Positions 33,918 through 44,067 are shown, numbered from the stretch's first letter. The stretch is 64,000 nucleotides of DNA from JAVBMP01 sp031552195 (GCA_031552195.1 JAVBMT010000013.1:23977-87976), one strand, 5' to 3'. Program-made: numbers and translations. Notes: a model not told the origin generated them from the sequence alone.

Positions 33918-35864
33918 TTAGCTCACCTTGGCCCCCGGCGGGACTTCGCAGCCGCCGGTGAGCAGGCAAAGCCCATCCGTTTTATGGGCCGTAAGTATCA
34001 TGCCCTGCGATTCCACGCCGCGCAGCTTGCGCGGCGGAAGGTTGGCCACAACCACAACCTGTTTCCCGGCCATTTCCTCTGGCTTGAAATGCTCCGCGAT
34101 GCCGCTGACTATGCTGCGCGGGGCCGCTTCCCCCAGGTCAACGGTGAGGCAGAGCAATTTGTCGGCGTTCGGATGGGGGGAACAGGCCAGCACTTTGCCC
34201 ACGCGCAGGTCAAGCTTTTGAAAATCCGCAAACTCGACAGGGGGGGCCGCCGCTTCCGGGGCGGCCTCCGTTTTGTTTTTCGCTGGTTTTTCCTGCGCGG
34301 GTTTGCCGCCCTTCTTTCCGCCTTCCTCTTCAAGCTCGATGCGCGGGAAAAGGTTGGAAGAGGCAGCCAGGGGCGCGCCGGGAACAAGGGCGCCGAAACT
34401 TTGAATCTCTTCTTGCAGTTTCACGCTTTCCAGAACGAATGGACTGCCCAGCTGCTCCAGCAGCGCAGCCGACGTTTCCGGCATGATGGGCCAGAGGTGC
34501 AGGGACACCTTGCGCAGATATTCCAGTATAGTATAGAGAACCGCTCCCAGTTTATCCGTTTCTCCGGCTTTGAACAGGGCCCAGGGCGCGCTGCTGTCCA
34601 CATATTTGTTCAGGGCGCGCACAAGTTCCCACAGGCTTTCCAGCGCGTTGGAAAAACGCAGGTCAAGCGAGAGGCTCTGATAATTGGCCAGGGCGTTTTG
34701 CGCCAGTTCGCGCAGGCTTTTTTCCGGCTCATGGGCGAAGTGTTCCGCCCCTGGCCTGGCCGGAGTTTTGCCGTTCAGGTACTTGGCGGCCATGGAAAGC
34801 ACGCGCGAGGCCAGGTTGCCCAGGTCGTTCGCCAAATCGGCGTTCAGGCGGCCGATCAGGGCTTCTTCGGAAAAACCGGCGTCGCTGCCCAGGTGCATTT
34901 CGCGCAACAGAAAATAGCGGAAGGGGTCCAGCCCGTATTTCGCCTTTATTTGCAGCGGGTCTACCACGTTGCCGAGAGATTTGGACATTTTGGTGTCGCG
35001 CACCAGCCAGTAGCCATGCACGTGCAGATGGCGGTAAGGCTCTATTCCGGCCGCTTTCAGCATGATGGGCCAGAAAACGGCATGGGGCTTGAGTATGTCT
35101 TTGGCGATAAGGTGTTCCGCCCCGGCCCAATATTTGGCCCGGTCGCCTTTCAGAGGGGACATGTAGCCGATGAGGGCGTCAAACCACACGTAACAGACGT
35201 AATTGTCGTCAAAAGGCAGGTCGACGCCCCAGGTAAGGCGGCTTTTGGGGCGCGAGATGCAGAGGTCTTCCAGCACCCCGCCTTCCAGCAGGGCCAGGGC
35301 CTCGTTGCGGTAGCGCTCCGGCCGGATGAAGCCGGGGTTGTCGAGAATATGCTGCTTCAGCCAGCCCTGATACTTGGACATGCGGAAAAAGTAGTTTTTT
35401 TCGCTTACGTACTCCGGTTTGGACTGGTGCTGGGGGCAAAGGCCGTTTTCCAGCTCTTTTTCCGTATAAAAGCGCTCGCAGCCGTAACAGTAGTGGCCGC
35501 CGTACTCGCCGAAATAAATGTCGCCGTTGTTGTACACCTTCTGCAGGAAAGCCCGCACCGCGGCCGTATGCTCCGCGTCCGTCGTGCGCACGAAATAATC
35601 GTTGGAAACGTCAAGCTGCGGCAAGAGGGCGCGAAAGTCCGCGCTGATGGAGTCGGTGAAGGCCTCAATGCCCATGCCGGCCTTTTCCGCGGCCTTGACG
35701 ATCTTGTCGCCGTGCTCGTCCGTTCCGGTAAGCATGCGGGCGTCCTGCCCGAGCAGGCGGCGGAAGCGCACGACCGCGTCGGCCATAATGCTGGTGTAAG
35801 CGTGCCCGAGGTGCGGGCGGGCGTTAACGTAATATATGGGGGTGGTCAGAAAGAAACTGCTCAT
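33918..35864 (-). CDS. metG: Methionyl-tRNA synthetase with C-terminal tRNA-binding domain
   Basis: 648 residues. The class I HIGH motif is PHLGHAYTS near 14-22, a zinc knuckle lies at CYGCERFY ... CPQH, and the KMSKS loop is RDTKMSKSLGNVVDP near 300. About 540-648 are an EMAP-II/Trbp111-like tRNA-binding domain (FQKLDLRVGKVLACSPHPNADKLLCLTVDLG), joined by a Lys/Ala-rich linker. It charges tRNA-Met. Its ATG overlaps the PSP1 gene stop as ATGA, so translation is coupled to that gene. Confidence 0.97.
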   Translation of the reverse strand: MSSFFLTTPIYYVNARPHLGHAYTSIMADAVVRFRRLLGQDARMLTGTDEHGDKIVKAAEKAGMGIEAFTDSISADFRALLPQLDVSNDYFVRTTDAEHTAAVRAFLQKVYNNGDIYFGEYGGHYCYGCERFYTEKELENGLCPQHQSKPEYVSEKNYFFRMSKYQGWLKQHILDNPGFIRPERYRNEALALLEGGVLEDLCISRPKSRLTWGVDLPFDDNYVCYVWFDALIGYMSPLKGDRAKYWAGAEHLIAKDILKPHAVFWPIMLKAAGIEPYRHLHVHGYWLVRDTKMSKSLGNVVDPLQIKAKYGLDPFRYFLLREMHLGSDAGFSEEALIGRLNADLANDLGNLASRVLSMAAKYLNGKTPARPGAEHFAHEPEKSLRELAQNALANYQSLSLDLRFSNALESLWELVRALNKYVDSSAPWALFKAGETDKLGAVLYTILEYLRKVSLHLWPIMPETSAALLEQLGSPFVLESVKLQEEIQSFGALVPGAPLAASSNLFPRIELEEEGGKKGGKPAQEKPAKNKTEAAPEAAAPPVEFADFQKLDLRVGKVLACSPHPNADKLLCLTVDLGEAAPRSIVSGIAEHFKPEEMAGKQVVVVANLPPRKLRGVESQGMILTAHKTDGLCLLTGGCEVPPGAKVS

Positions 35865-37510
35865 TGTTCGGTCCGCCCTTTGTTGTGGTCTTTAAAGCGG
35901 CGTTTGTCGTTTCCCGCCTGGTTGTCCTTGCCCGGCCCGCTTTTGGGGTTAAGCCCGAAGATGTTGCTCCGCCCTCCGCCCGGCGCGCCTTGCTGACGCT
36001 GCCGGCCTTCCGCCTGCTCGTGTTTCGGCTTGTGGCGCTTGTCCGGCCTGGGCCTTTCATTATGTTGGGCCTGATGCTGGGGTTTGGGTTGTTTGCCGCG
36101 CCCGGAAGGCAGCCCGTCAGAATCGTCTTCGGTAAGCAGTTCTTCCGGCAGTATGTTCTCGATTCCTTCTCCGTTTTCCCAGCCCAGGCTTTCGCTGTCT
36201 TGCCCGGACAGGGGTTTTACGGAATCGCGCCTGCGTTCTCCGCCCGCTTTCCTGTCTTCTCCCCTGATTTCCCTGCCCTCGGAGTTATCCATGCGCACCG
36301 GGTTCAGGGCCTGCCACTCTTCAAGCGAAAGCTCGATTTCTTCGCCGCTTTCCGAGGCGGCGGTGATGCTCTGTTTGAACAGGTTGGCCCGCATGATTTT
36401 CAGGGGGCCTCTGGCCGTATTGTATTTTTTGCCGGACTTGGGGCAGCGCTGATGAAATTCCTCATAGTTTTCCTGCTCGTAAGAAAGGCAGCAGAGCAAG
36501 CGGCCGCAAATGCCGGAAAGTTTGGTGGGGTTAAGAAAGAGGTTTTGTTCTTTGGCCATTTTAATGGTCACGGGAGCGAAGCGCCGCAAATAGCGGCGGC
36601 AGCAGCAGACCATGCCGCAGTTGCCCAGGGATCCGAGCATCTGGGTTTCATGGCGCACGCCGATTTGGCGAAGTTCTATGCGGGTTCTGTAAGTGCGCAC
36701 CAGGTCTTTGACCAGTTCGCGGAAATCTATGCGCGAAGGCGCGGTGAAATAGAACACTATTTTGCTGCGGTCATGCAGGACTTCAACGTCAACCAGCTTC
36801 ATTTCAAGTTCGCGCTCACGTATGCATTCCTTGCAGTGCAAAAGAGCGCTTGAGCCGAGAATCTGGTTGTCGGCCGCGGCCGCGATGTCTTCCGGCCCGG
36901 CCATTCCGGCGATGGGGCGGATGGGAACCTTGACCCCGTCCGCCACGCGCAGGGGCGGCAAAGGACGGCGCAACCTGCGTTTGGCGATTACTTCGGCCAG
37001 CCCGACGCCCTGTTCCGTTTCGACCAGAATCTTTGAGCCGTTCGCCACCGGGTAATCTCCGGCGCTGAAGAAGCAAACCGGGCCATAGCGGCGGAACTTT
37101 ACCCCGACCACAATCTCGCTTTCGTCGTCCGGAGCCGCGCCGGCATCCGGTTCGTCAAGGAATTGTTTGAGAAAGGCGGGGTCTTCCGATTCCAGCACCT
37201 CGTCTCCGTGCAGCACGCCAAGCCGCGCGCCTTCGCCGGAGGGGAGGGAAGAGTTCTGGGCGCGCCAGGAAATGGCCGGGTCAAGTTCTTCCTCGGCGGA
37301 GTTCAGGTCGGCGGCTTCTTCCAGGTCGCTGAAGTCAAGGCCATAGGCGGCGGAAGAAAAGGAAGGCACGCGGATGGCGTCCATTTCCTGGGTATATTCA
37401 TAAGACGAAGGGCCGCTCTCTTCCGGCGGGGTTTCGTCCGGCGGCGGGGTTCCGGCGAGGATTTCAACCTCGTCAGGCTCATCCGGCAGGTAGTTGCTTA
37501 TTGTGTCCAT
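35861..37510 (-). CDS. PSP1/YaaT-domain protein with acidic N terminus and long basic C-terminal tail
   Basis: 549 residues from the ATG at 37510. About 1-130 are acidic and low in predicted fold. About 135-390 hold the PSP1 core (VGVKFRRYGPVCFFSAGDYPV, GVGLAEVIAKR, and the Cys-rich SLGNCGMVCCCRRYLRRFAPVTIKMAKEQNLFLNPTKLSGICGRLLCCLSYE). About 470-549 are Lys/Arg/Gln/Pro-rich and probably disordered. In Bacillus the PSP1 protein YaaT/RicT forms an Fe-S complex controlling RNA processing. Here it is sandwiched between glnS (8 bp upstream) and metG (overlapping), suggesting a translation or RNA link. Confidence 0.88.
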   Translation of the reverse strand: MDTISNYLPDEPDEVEILAGTPPPDETPPEESGPSSYEYTQEMDAIRVPSFSSAAYGLDFSDLEEAADLNSAEEELDPAISWRAQNSSLPSGEGARLGVLHGDEVLESEDPAFLKQFLDEPDAGAAPDDESEIVVGVKFRRYGPVCFFSAGDYPVANGSKILVETEQGVGLAEVIAKRRLRRPLPPLRVADGVKVPIRPIAGMAGPEDIAAAADNQILGSSALLHCKECIRERELEMKLVDVEVLHDRSKIVFYFTAPSRIDFRELVKDLVRTYRTRIELRQIGVRHETQMLGSLGNCGMVCCCRRYLRRFAPVTIKMAKEQNLFLNPTKLSGICGRLLCCLSYEQENYEEFHQRCPKSGKKYNTARGPLKIMRANLFKQSITAASESGEEIELSLEEWQALNPVRMDNSEGREIRGEDRKAGGERRRDSVKPLSGQDSESLGWENGEGIENILPEELLTEDDSDGLPSGRGKQPKPQHQAQHNERPRPDKRHKPKHEQAEGRQRQQGAPGGGRSNIFGLNPKSGPGKDNQAGNDKRRFKDHNKGRTEQ

Positions 37511-37518
37511 GTACGCCT

Positions 37519-39219
<1,701 letters not shown>

Positions 39220-39252
39220 AAAAAATCACCTCAAAAAATAAAGAGTTGCTGG

Positions 39253-39281
39253 AATATAGGCTAATAAAGCGGCACGGTCAA
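39253..39281 (-). promoter_or_regulatory. Sigma-70 promoter of the glnS operon
   Basis: On the minus strand TTGACC (39276-39281), a 17-nt spacer and TATATT (39253-39258), about 34 nt before the glnS start. Five of six bases match in each hexamer. Confidence 0.7.
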
Positions 39282-39445
39282 TTGCCGAAAACCGGGGCAA
39301 AGCAAGACCGCCGAACAGCGTTCCGGGCCGCCCGGAGCTGAACGGGCTGGAGGAAAAACGAGACGTTCAGCCTTGGGAGCATGCGCGGGGAAGCGCGTTT
39401 TGGCGTCTTCAAAAACGATAAAATGCCGCTTACAAAGCAATTATC

Positions 39446-40234
39446 TCAGGCCGGGAAAAAGAATTCCGGCTTTTTGCGGGCGTTGTTCTTTTTCAAAAAG
39501 CCTCTTCCGGCAAGGCAATACAGCAGTCCGCGAAAGGCGCGCGCTTTTTGGGGGCAGGCCGTTATGCAGGCCGTGCAGCGGATACAGCGCTCCTTGTCCG
39601 TTTTTTTCAGGCGTTCCGGGCTGATGGCCCCGGCCGGGCAAATTCTGGCGCAGGCCCCGCATCCGTTACAGCTTTTGCCGGTTTTCGGCGTGATAGGCAC
39701 GGGCTTGAACGCACGGTAAGGAAAGTTGCCCGGCACAGTAAGGCTTGCCCTTGAAGCTTGGCCGCCGTTCAAAAACTCCGAGGCGAGCGCGGCGCTTTTC
39801 CGGGCGAAATCTTCCAGCTCGCGCAGGTCTTCGCTGTCCGGCCGCCCTTCTCCCGCTTTGGGGAAAATCGAATGGCGCGTTACGCAGGCCGCCGCGCTGA
39901 TAACCTTGAAGCCGTTGCCTTCCATGACGTTTTTAAGTTCCAGCAAGGCGTCGTCATAATGGCGGTTCCCGTAAGCCGCGGCAATAACCGCCGGGCCGCC
40001 CCGCCCCTTGAGTTTGCCGAGGCTCTCAATGCAGAGCGCGGGAATTCTTCCTGAGTATACCGGCAGGACGACAACGGCCGTATCCTCCTTTTCCAGAGGC
40101 AGTTCCCGTTTCAACGGATCGGCAAGCAGGTTGACTTCCGTTTTTTCAGGGCCGAAAGCGGCTCCGATCTTGCGCGCTACGGCGGCGGAGCCGCCTGCGG
40201 GGCTGAAATGTATGATGTAAGCCGTTCCGGTCAT
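39446..40234 (-). CDS. EFR1-family flavodoxin-like/ferredoxin fusion
   Basis: 262 residues from the ATG at 40234, preceded by GGAGG. About 1-170 are flavodoxin-like (YIIHFSPAGGSAAVARKIG, VVVLPVYSGRIPALCIESL, GNRHYDDALLELKNVM). About 185-250 carry two [4Fe-4S] motifs (CNGCGACARICPAG and CIRCTACITACPQ). EFR1 proteins are electron carriers of anaerobes with unknown partners. It is followed by a gene-free 226 bp before glnS and lies downstream of the HprK-like/PqqD gene. Confidence 0.85.
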   Translation of the reverse strand: MTGTAYIIHFSPAGGSAAVARKIGAAFGPEKTEVNLLADPLKRELPLEKEDTAVVVLPVYSGRIPALCIESLGKLKGRGGPAVIAAAYGNRHYDDALLELKNVMEGNGFKVISAAACVTRHSIFPKAGEGRPDSEDLRELEDFARKSAALASEFLNGGQASRASLTVPGNFPYRAFKPVPITPKTGKSCNGCGACARICPAGAISPERLKKTDKERCIRCTACITACPQKARAFRGLLYCLAGRGFLKKNNARKKPEFFFPA

Positions 40235-40364
40235 GCCGGCCTCCAGAGTGGGTTGAGATTGCCGCATTAATGTGGAAAACGCTCCATGCCGCTTTTTTGC
40301 GCCATGCGAGAGTTTCATATTAACGCCAGAGTTGAAGGTGGAGCAAGGAAAAAGCGGATGTCTT

Positions 40365-41603
40365 TCAGGCTTCGAGGATCAGGTTCATCTTCCTGAATGC
40401 CGCGAACAGGTTCACTACGTCGCGTTCGATCCTGGCGCGCGGGATTTCCGGGAAAACGGACGCGATCAGCGCGGCCGCTTCCGTTTCGCTGAGCGGTTCG
40501 GCAAGCAATTCCCATACCGCCCGCCCGAGGTCGTTCAGGGAAAAAATTTCATCGCCCGTTTCATGGAGCAGAAAGAAACTTCCCTGCCCCTGCCGGAGCA
40601 GCGCGTCAGGGCGGCGTATGAAGTTTTTGGCGGAGGCGCGGCGCGTCTTCTCCGTTCTGGGCATGCCCCGCGCGGGCGTGATCAGTTCCGTGGAGCGTTG
40701 GTTGGCGGTTTCCGTTTTCCATTCCGGCCGTGAAAAACCTTCGCCCGTTTCAGCGAAAGCCCCGCGCAGCAGGGCCACGGCGTCGTCAAGGCGGGCGTAA
40801 CGCAGATACCAGCAAGGTTTTTCTTCCGTCAGCCGTTCCGACCGGTCAAGGACTTCCAGCGCGCCGCCGCGCCGCATCAGGTTCTGGTAAACGATATTTT
40901 GCAGGCTGTCAGAGGCGTCGGCGGGAACGAGTTCCGCCGGGCCTTCTTCTTTGCGGGCCAGCATAACGAAAGCTCCGATGGGGCGAGCCTGCCCGAACGG
41001 CGCGAGGCAAGGGGCGTTTGGCGCGAGATACAGGCTTCTGGAATCAGCCTTCCCGCCGTGCGCCCCGGCAAAATCCGCCACAGTTTTTTCCGTTGCCGGA
41101 ATGGGCAGGCGCAAACGGGGGGGAACGCCGAAGCACATGCCTTCTCCTTCCGGCGTAAGCGCCATCAGGTCATCTCCGTAACAGGCGTGATTCTCCGCCA
41201 TCAGGCGGGCGGCGAGCAGGCTTTTGCCCGCCTTGTTCGTGTTGGGAAAAACGACCAGCCGCCCGCCGAATTCCGCCGCCGCGCAATGCAGGCAAAGCGC
41301 GGCGGGGTTGGCTTCAAGCCAGGCGTAAACAACATCGGCTACAATGCTGGAAAAAGCGCATACGGGCGTATCCGCGAAGATGGACCCGTCCAGCCAGGGG
41401 GCGTCAACTTTATAGCCGCCTTTCACGCGGCGCACGGTAATGACCGGTTCGGCCTCCTGGGCGCTGTCGCTTATGCGGAAGGGCCAGGTCGGGAAAACGT
41501 CCTTGGTCATGGCCGTAAGGGGCGCGCAACGCGTAAGCCTTACAGGCCGTGGAACCCCGCTGAACCAGATATCCGTTCCGGAAGCGTTGGCCGTTTCATT
41601 CAT
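40365..41603 (-). CDS. HprK-like P-loop kinase fused to a PqqD (RiPP recognition) domain
   Basis: 412 residues from the ATG at 41603; an upstream ATG at 41666 lacks a Shine-Dalgarno. About 55-300 resemble the HPr kinase fold: the segment LHCAAAEFGGRLVVFPNTNKAGKSLLAARL has a P-loop at 121-129, and CYGDDLMAL carries Asp 144 and 145 at the catalytic-base position. About 325-412 are a PqqD domain (RRPDALLRQGQGSFFLLHETGDEIFSLNDLGRAVWELL). PqqD domains bind leader peptides of ribosomally made peptides, and HprK-like enzymes phosphorylate serines; both appear as separate proteins in some lasso-peptide clusters. The neighbour 136 bp upstream encodes an exported repeat protein rich in Ser/Tyr. No HPr-binding C-terminal motif is seen. 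Confidence 0.8.
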   Translation of the reverse strand: MNETANASGTDIWFSGVPRPVRLTRCAPLTAMTKDVFPTWPFRISDSAQEAEPVITVRRVKGGYKVDAPWLDGSIFADTPVCAFSSIVADVVYAWLEANPAALCLHCAAAEFGGRLVVFPNTNKAGKSLLAARLMAENHACYGDDLMALTPEGEGMCFGVPPRLRLPIPATEKTVADFAGAHGGKADSRSLYLAPNAPCLAPFGQARPIGAFVMLARKEEGPAELVPADASDSLQNIVYQNLMRRGGALEVLDRSERLTEEKPCWYLRYARLDDAVALLRGAFAETGEGFSRPEWKTETANQRSTELITPARGMPRTEKTRRASAKNFIRRPDALLRQGQGSFFLLHETGDEIFSLNDLGRAVWELLAEPLSETEAAALIASVFPEIPRARIERDVVNLFAAFRKMNLILEA

Positions 41604-41739
41604 TGGTTTGCGTATCCGTAAAAATTGCTCCCATGCCGCAACGGCTTGCGCAGGCCGGCGCGGCATGGGATGTGAGGGGGAAGGCCGGAACGCTTTCAGC
41701 GGCCTGTTCCCATGTGTTGTGGTCAGCGTCCGGCAGGCG

Positions 41740-42300
41740 TCAGGATTTTCCGCCGGGAATGGTGACGCCTATATCCGTGCCGGGAATGGTGATATTCGTA
41801 TCGCGTCCCTCCCGCCTGCCGTCGGGGGAATATCTCCTGCCGCCGCGCGAATAGCGCCCGCCGTTGCGTGAATAGCGCCAGCCGTCGTTGTCGTAACGCC
41901 TGCCTCCGCGCGAGTAGCGTTCGCCGCCGCGCGAATAGCGCCAACCGTCGCGCGATGAACGCCTGCCGTCGCTGGAATACCTGCGCCCTCCGCGCGAGTA
42001 GCGTTTGCCGTCACGCGAATAGCGCCAGCCATCGCGCGAATTCCTGCCGTCGTCTTTGGAGTAGCGCTTGCCTCCGCGCGAGTTCCTGCCGTTATCCTTG
42101 GAATAGCGCTTGCCCCCGCGCGATCCTTTATTGTTGCCGTTATTCTTTTTGCCGTTGTTGGAAGCGGCCTGCGCTTCGTTCAACGGTATCAGCACAGGCG
42201 CGGCGTATGCCGCCCCTACCGCCAAAAGGCCAAGAAGAAATTTGCGCCGCCCGGCGGCTATAGTTTCCCCCGCCTGAATGCCTGATGCGTCGTCTTTCAT
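41740..42300 (-). CDS. Exported heptad-repeat protein with Tat-like signal, candidate modified substrate
   Basis: 186 residues; AAGGAG lies 9 nt before the ATG. Residues 18-45 are a Tat-like signal (GRRKFLLGLLAVGAAYAAPV, ending near NEAQA-AS). Residues 46-59 are Asn/Gly/Lys-rich. Residues 60-164 are exactly 15 heptads of consensus S-R-[GD]-G-[KRW]-R-Y; three carry Trp at position 5. A tail (165-186) contains TIPG twice. The charged, glycine-rich repeat with regularly spaced Ser and Tyr suggests an extended surface protein or a modified peptide. It is read in the same direction as the HprK-like/PqqD gene 136 bp downstream and has a promoter at 42367-42395. No known family recognised. Confidence 0.85.
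   Translation of the reverse strand: MKDDASGIQAGETIAAGRRKFLLGLLAVGAAYAAPVLIPLNEAQAASNNGKKNNGNNKGSRGGKRYSKDNGRNSRGGKRYSKDDGRNSRDGWRYSRDGKRYSRGGRRYSSDGRRSSRDGWRYSRGGERYSRGGRRYDNDGWRYSRNGGRYSRGGRRYSPDGRREGRDTNITIPGTDIGVTIPGGKS
41809..42123 (-). repeat. 21-bp tandem repeat (15 units) coding for heptads
   Basis: Fifteen in-phase 21-bp units span 315 bp. On the plus strand many units read GCGCGAATAGCGCC plus a variable end. Units differ by substitutions but never in length, so the reading frame has been conserved. Confidence 0.9.
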
Positions 42301-42366
42301 GAAAATATTCTCCTTAAAATTTACCGGCGAAGAAGCATGAGAAAAAAGGCCTATACCCCGTGGAAA

Positions 42367-42395
42367 AGTATAATTTAAAAGCCATGCGATAGCAA
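42367..42395 (-). promoter_or_regulatory. Sigma-70 promoter of the heptad-repeat gene
   Basis: On the minus strand TTGCTA (42390-42395), 17-nt spacer, TATACT (42367-42372), about 67 nt before the start codon. It lies between the SDR terminator and the repeat gene, so the repeat gene has its own start of transcription. Confidence 0.65.
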
Positions 42396-42469
42396 TAAGC
42401 CTTTACCGTTGAACGACGGCGTGTAATGCCCATGAATTTTGGAGAAAGTGAAGATCGGACTGGGAACCG

Positions 42470-42513
42470 GGAAGAAAAAATAACCGCGGGCTGTTTTGCG
42501 AACGCCCGCGGTT
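42470..42513 (-). terminator. Intrinsic terminator of the SDR gene
   Basis: 10-bp stem AACCGCGGGC (42482-42491) and complement (42504-42513), followed on the minus strand by TTATTTTTTC. It lies 22 bp past the SDR stop and separates it from the repeat gene. Confidence 0.8.
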
Positions 42514-42535
42514 GTAAAAAGGCGGCGTTCAGGCG

Positions 42536-43288
42536 TCAGACGCCTGTCCAGCCTCCGTCGGCGTAAACGGTGATGCCGGTGATGTAAGTGGATTCGTCCG
42601 CTGTTAAGAACAGGATGGTGGAGTCCATTTCATTTGTCTGCCCGATGCGGTTCATCGGGCAATGCGATTTGACCATTGCCTTGAAATAGTCGGTTGTCAG
42701 AACGGCTTCCGTCATTTCCGACGGAAAGAAGCCGGGTCCTATGGCATTGACGGTAATGCCGTATTTTGCCCATTCCGCGGCCAGGGCGCGGGTCATATTG
42801 ACCACGGCGCCCTTGGTGGCGCAATAGCTTAAATTGCCCACGTTTCCTATAAGGCCGTAAATGGAGGCTATGTTGACGATGCGGCCATAGTTGTTTTTGA
42901 TCATTTCCTTGCCGAATTCGCGGCAGCATTTGAAAGTGGCGGTCAGGTTCAGGTCAATGGCTTTCTGCCACGCTTCATCTTCCAGCTCTTCCGTTTTTCC
43001 GCCCTTCAATACGCCGGCGCAGTTGACCAGGATATCCGCCCGGCCAAACTTGCTGACTACCTTCGCCACGGCGCTTTGAATTTCTTTGGTGCTGGTAACG
43101 TCGCAAGGAACGGGCAACGCTTCGCCGCCCTTCGCCTCAATTTCTTTCGCCAGCGCTTTCAGCCGGTCTTCGCGGCGGGCAAGCAAGGCCACTTTGGCCC
43201 CGTGTTCCGCAAGAACTTTGGAAAATTGCGCGCCAAGGCCGGAAGAGGCTCCGGTAACAACGGCGACACGCTTGGAGAGATCAAACAT
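42536..43288 (-). CDS. Short-chain dehydrogenase/reductase (FabG-like)
   Basis: 250 residues, the classical SDR length. The cofactor motif is VVTGASSGLGAQFSKVL (TGxxxGxG, 12-18). The catalytic set is present, with Ser in NIASIYGLIGN, and YCATKGAV containing Tyr and Lys. The C terminus SEMTEAVLTTDYFKAMVKSHCPMNRIGQTNEMDSTILFLTADES fits a FabG/gluconate-5-dehydrogenase-like NAD(P)H oxidoreductase. The substrate is unknown and there is no fatty-acid gene context. It has its own terminator. Confidence 0.92.
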   Translation of the reverse strand: MFDLSKRVAVVTGASSGLGAQFSKVLAEHGAKVALLARREDRLKALAKEIEAKGGEALPVPCDVTSTKEIQSAVAKVVSKFGRADILVNCAGVLKGGKTEELEDEAWQKAIDLNLTATFKCCREFGKEMIKNNYGRIVNIASIYGLIGNVGNLSYCATKGAVVNMTRALAAEWAKYGITVNAIGPGFFPSEMTEAVLTTDYFKAMVKSHCPMNRIGQTNEMDSTILFLTADESTYITGITVYADGGWTGV

Positions 43289-43390
43289 AGGTCCACTCCT
43301 ACGGTAAAATTGTTAATGCGGGCAACACTCATCAAGCTCGCCTATTAATCACATGGTGAATTAAGAAAAGCAACTTTAAGAAAAAAAATA

Positions 43391-43534
43391 CTAGAGGCGG
43401 TTTCTAAATAAAAGGCCTTACGGCACAGGCAAGGAAACGGCTTTTTTGTTGGGTGAGCGTATTTTTACGGCGCTTGACCGGAGAAAAAACGGAGACGTTA
43501 CGCGGTATTCGGACAAAAGATTTTTTGGAGACGG
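43391..43534 (+). repeat. MITE-like dispersed repeat, family 1 (copy C)
   Basis: About 144 bp beginning CTAGAGGCGGTTTCTAAATA and containing AAGGAAACGGCTTTTTTG, CTTGACCGGAGAAAAAACGG, TTACGCGGTATTCGGACAAAAG and a mutated right end. It has the same block order as copies A and B. It lies in the 533-bp gap between the SDR gene and tRNA-Leu; the remaining 43535-43764 shows no gene. Confidence 0.8.
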
Positions 43535-43764
43535 ATCTCCGGCTTTTGGGTTTCACAGCGTCCTGCCTGCAAAAAAAAACGGCAAGGTACACTGTTTCGG
43601 TGGGGTTTTTGTTTGCGTTCCTACGGGCTGCCATATGGCGCGTTTCGCTCAAAAAAGCTGTGGGCGCGTTCGCCCCGCAGTCAGCCAGGCAGTTCGGCCA
43701 GGCTGAGAAATTTTGGCTTGCGAATGCCGGCATAGGGCTGGCTGCCGGATGCGGCAAGAGGCGG

Positions 43765-43810
43765 AAAAACAAAGCCCCGCAAGGCTTTTAAGACCTTGCG
43801 GGGCTTTTGG
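43765..43810. terminator. Terminator downstream of tRNA-Leu
   Basis: 12-bp perfect stem AGCCCCGCAAGG (43773-43784) and complement (43794-43805), flanked by A-rich sequence to the left and T-run to the right, so it works in both directions. On the minus strand it lies 12 nt after the tRNA 3' end. Confidence 0.85.
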
Positions 43811-43821
43811 GAAATCTTCAT

Positions 43822-43907
43822 TGGTGCCGTGGGAGGGACTCGAACCCTCATGCCCGTAGGGCACTACCCCCTCAAGATAGCGTGTCTACCAGTTCCACCA
43901 CCACGGC
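43822..43907 (-). tRNA. tRNA-Leu (anticodon GAG)
   Basis: 86 nt on the minus strand with acceptor GCCGTGG pairing with CCACGGC, encoded ACCA end, anticodon arm CTATC-TTGAGGG-GGTAG giving GAG, a long class II variable arm (TGCCCTACGGGCA) and the T arm AGGGTTCGAGTCCCT. It decodes CUC/CUU leucine codons. Confidence 0.97.
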
Positions 43908-43924
43908 CTGTTTGAGGAAAGGTT

Positions 43925-43953
43925 TCTATATACTTCCCAAGTTATGAAATCAA
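43925..43953 (-). promoter_or_regulatory. Candidate promoter of tRNA-Leu
   Basis: On the minus strand TTGATT (43948-43953), a 17-nt spacer and TATAGA (43925-43930), placed 18 nt before the tRNA 5' end. Confidence 0.5.
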
Positions 43954-44067
43954 GCATTTTTTTTGCGGCAACACGGTGATTTTTTTTTTGGTTTTTCAGA
44001 ATAAAAACGCCTTACCGTTTTATACGGATATACGCGAGGAGCAAGGAAAATCAACGCTTGTGAATAT

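Noticed and set aside
33885..35996. 703-residue open frame on the plus strand, opposite metG
   Set aside because: It is the antisense shadow of metG, has no recognisable domain, and has no Shine-Dalgarno; high GC at third positions creates such frames. The same holds for long antisense frames opposite gyrA (20049-21443), glnS (37501-38544) and echE (54125-55273).
40365..41603. True HPr kinase/phosphorylase acting on HPr
   Set aside because: The C-terminal HPr-binding motifs are missing and a PqqD domain is in their place; the gene is also far from ptsH.
41809..42123. CRISPR-like array
   Set aside because: The 21-bp units are contiguous, have no spacers, keep a protein reading frame and lie inside a gene with a good ribosome-binding site.
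40365..42300. Lasso-peptide biosynthetic cluster
   Set aside because: PqqD and HprK-like domains occur in lasso clusters, but no transglutaminase-like leader protease or asparagine-synthetase-like cyclase is present, and the candidate substrate is a long repeat protein rather than a short core peptide.
43404..43791. Open frames of 112-122 residues between the SDR gene and tRNA-Leu
   Set aside because: They run through repeat copy C on both strands, have no Shine-Dalgarno and no protein-like composition.
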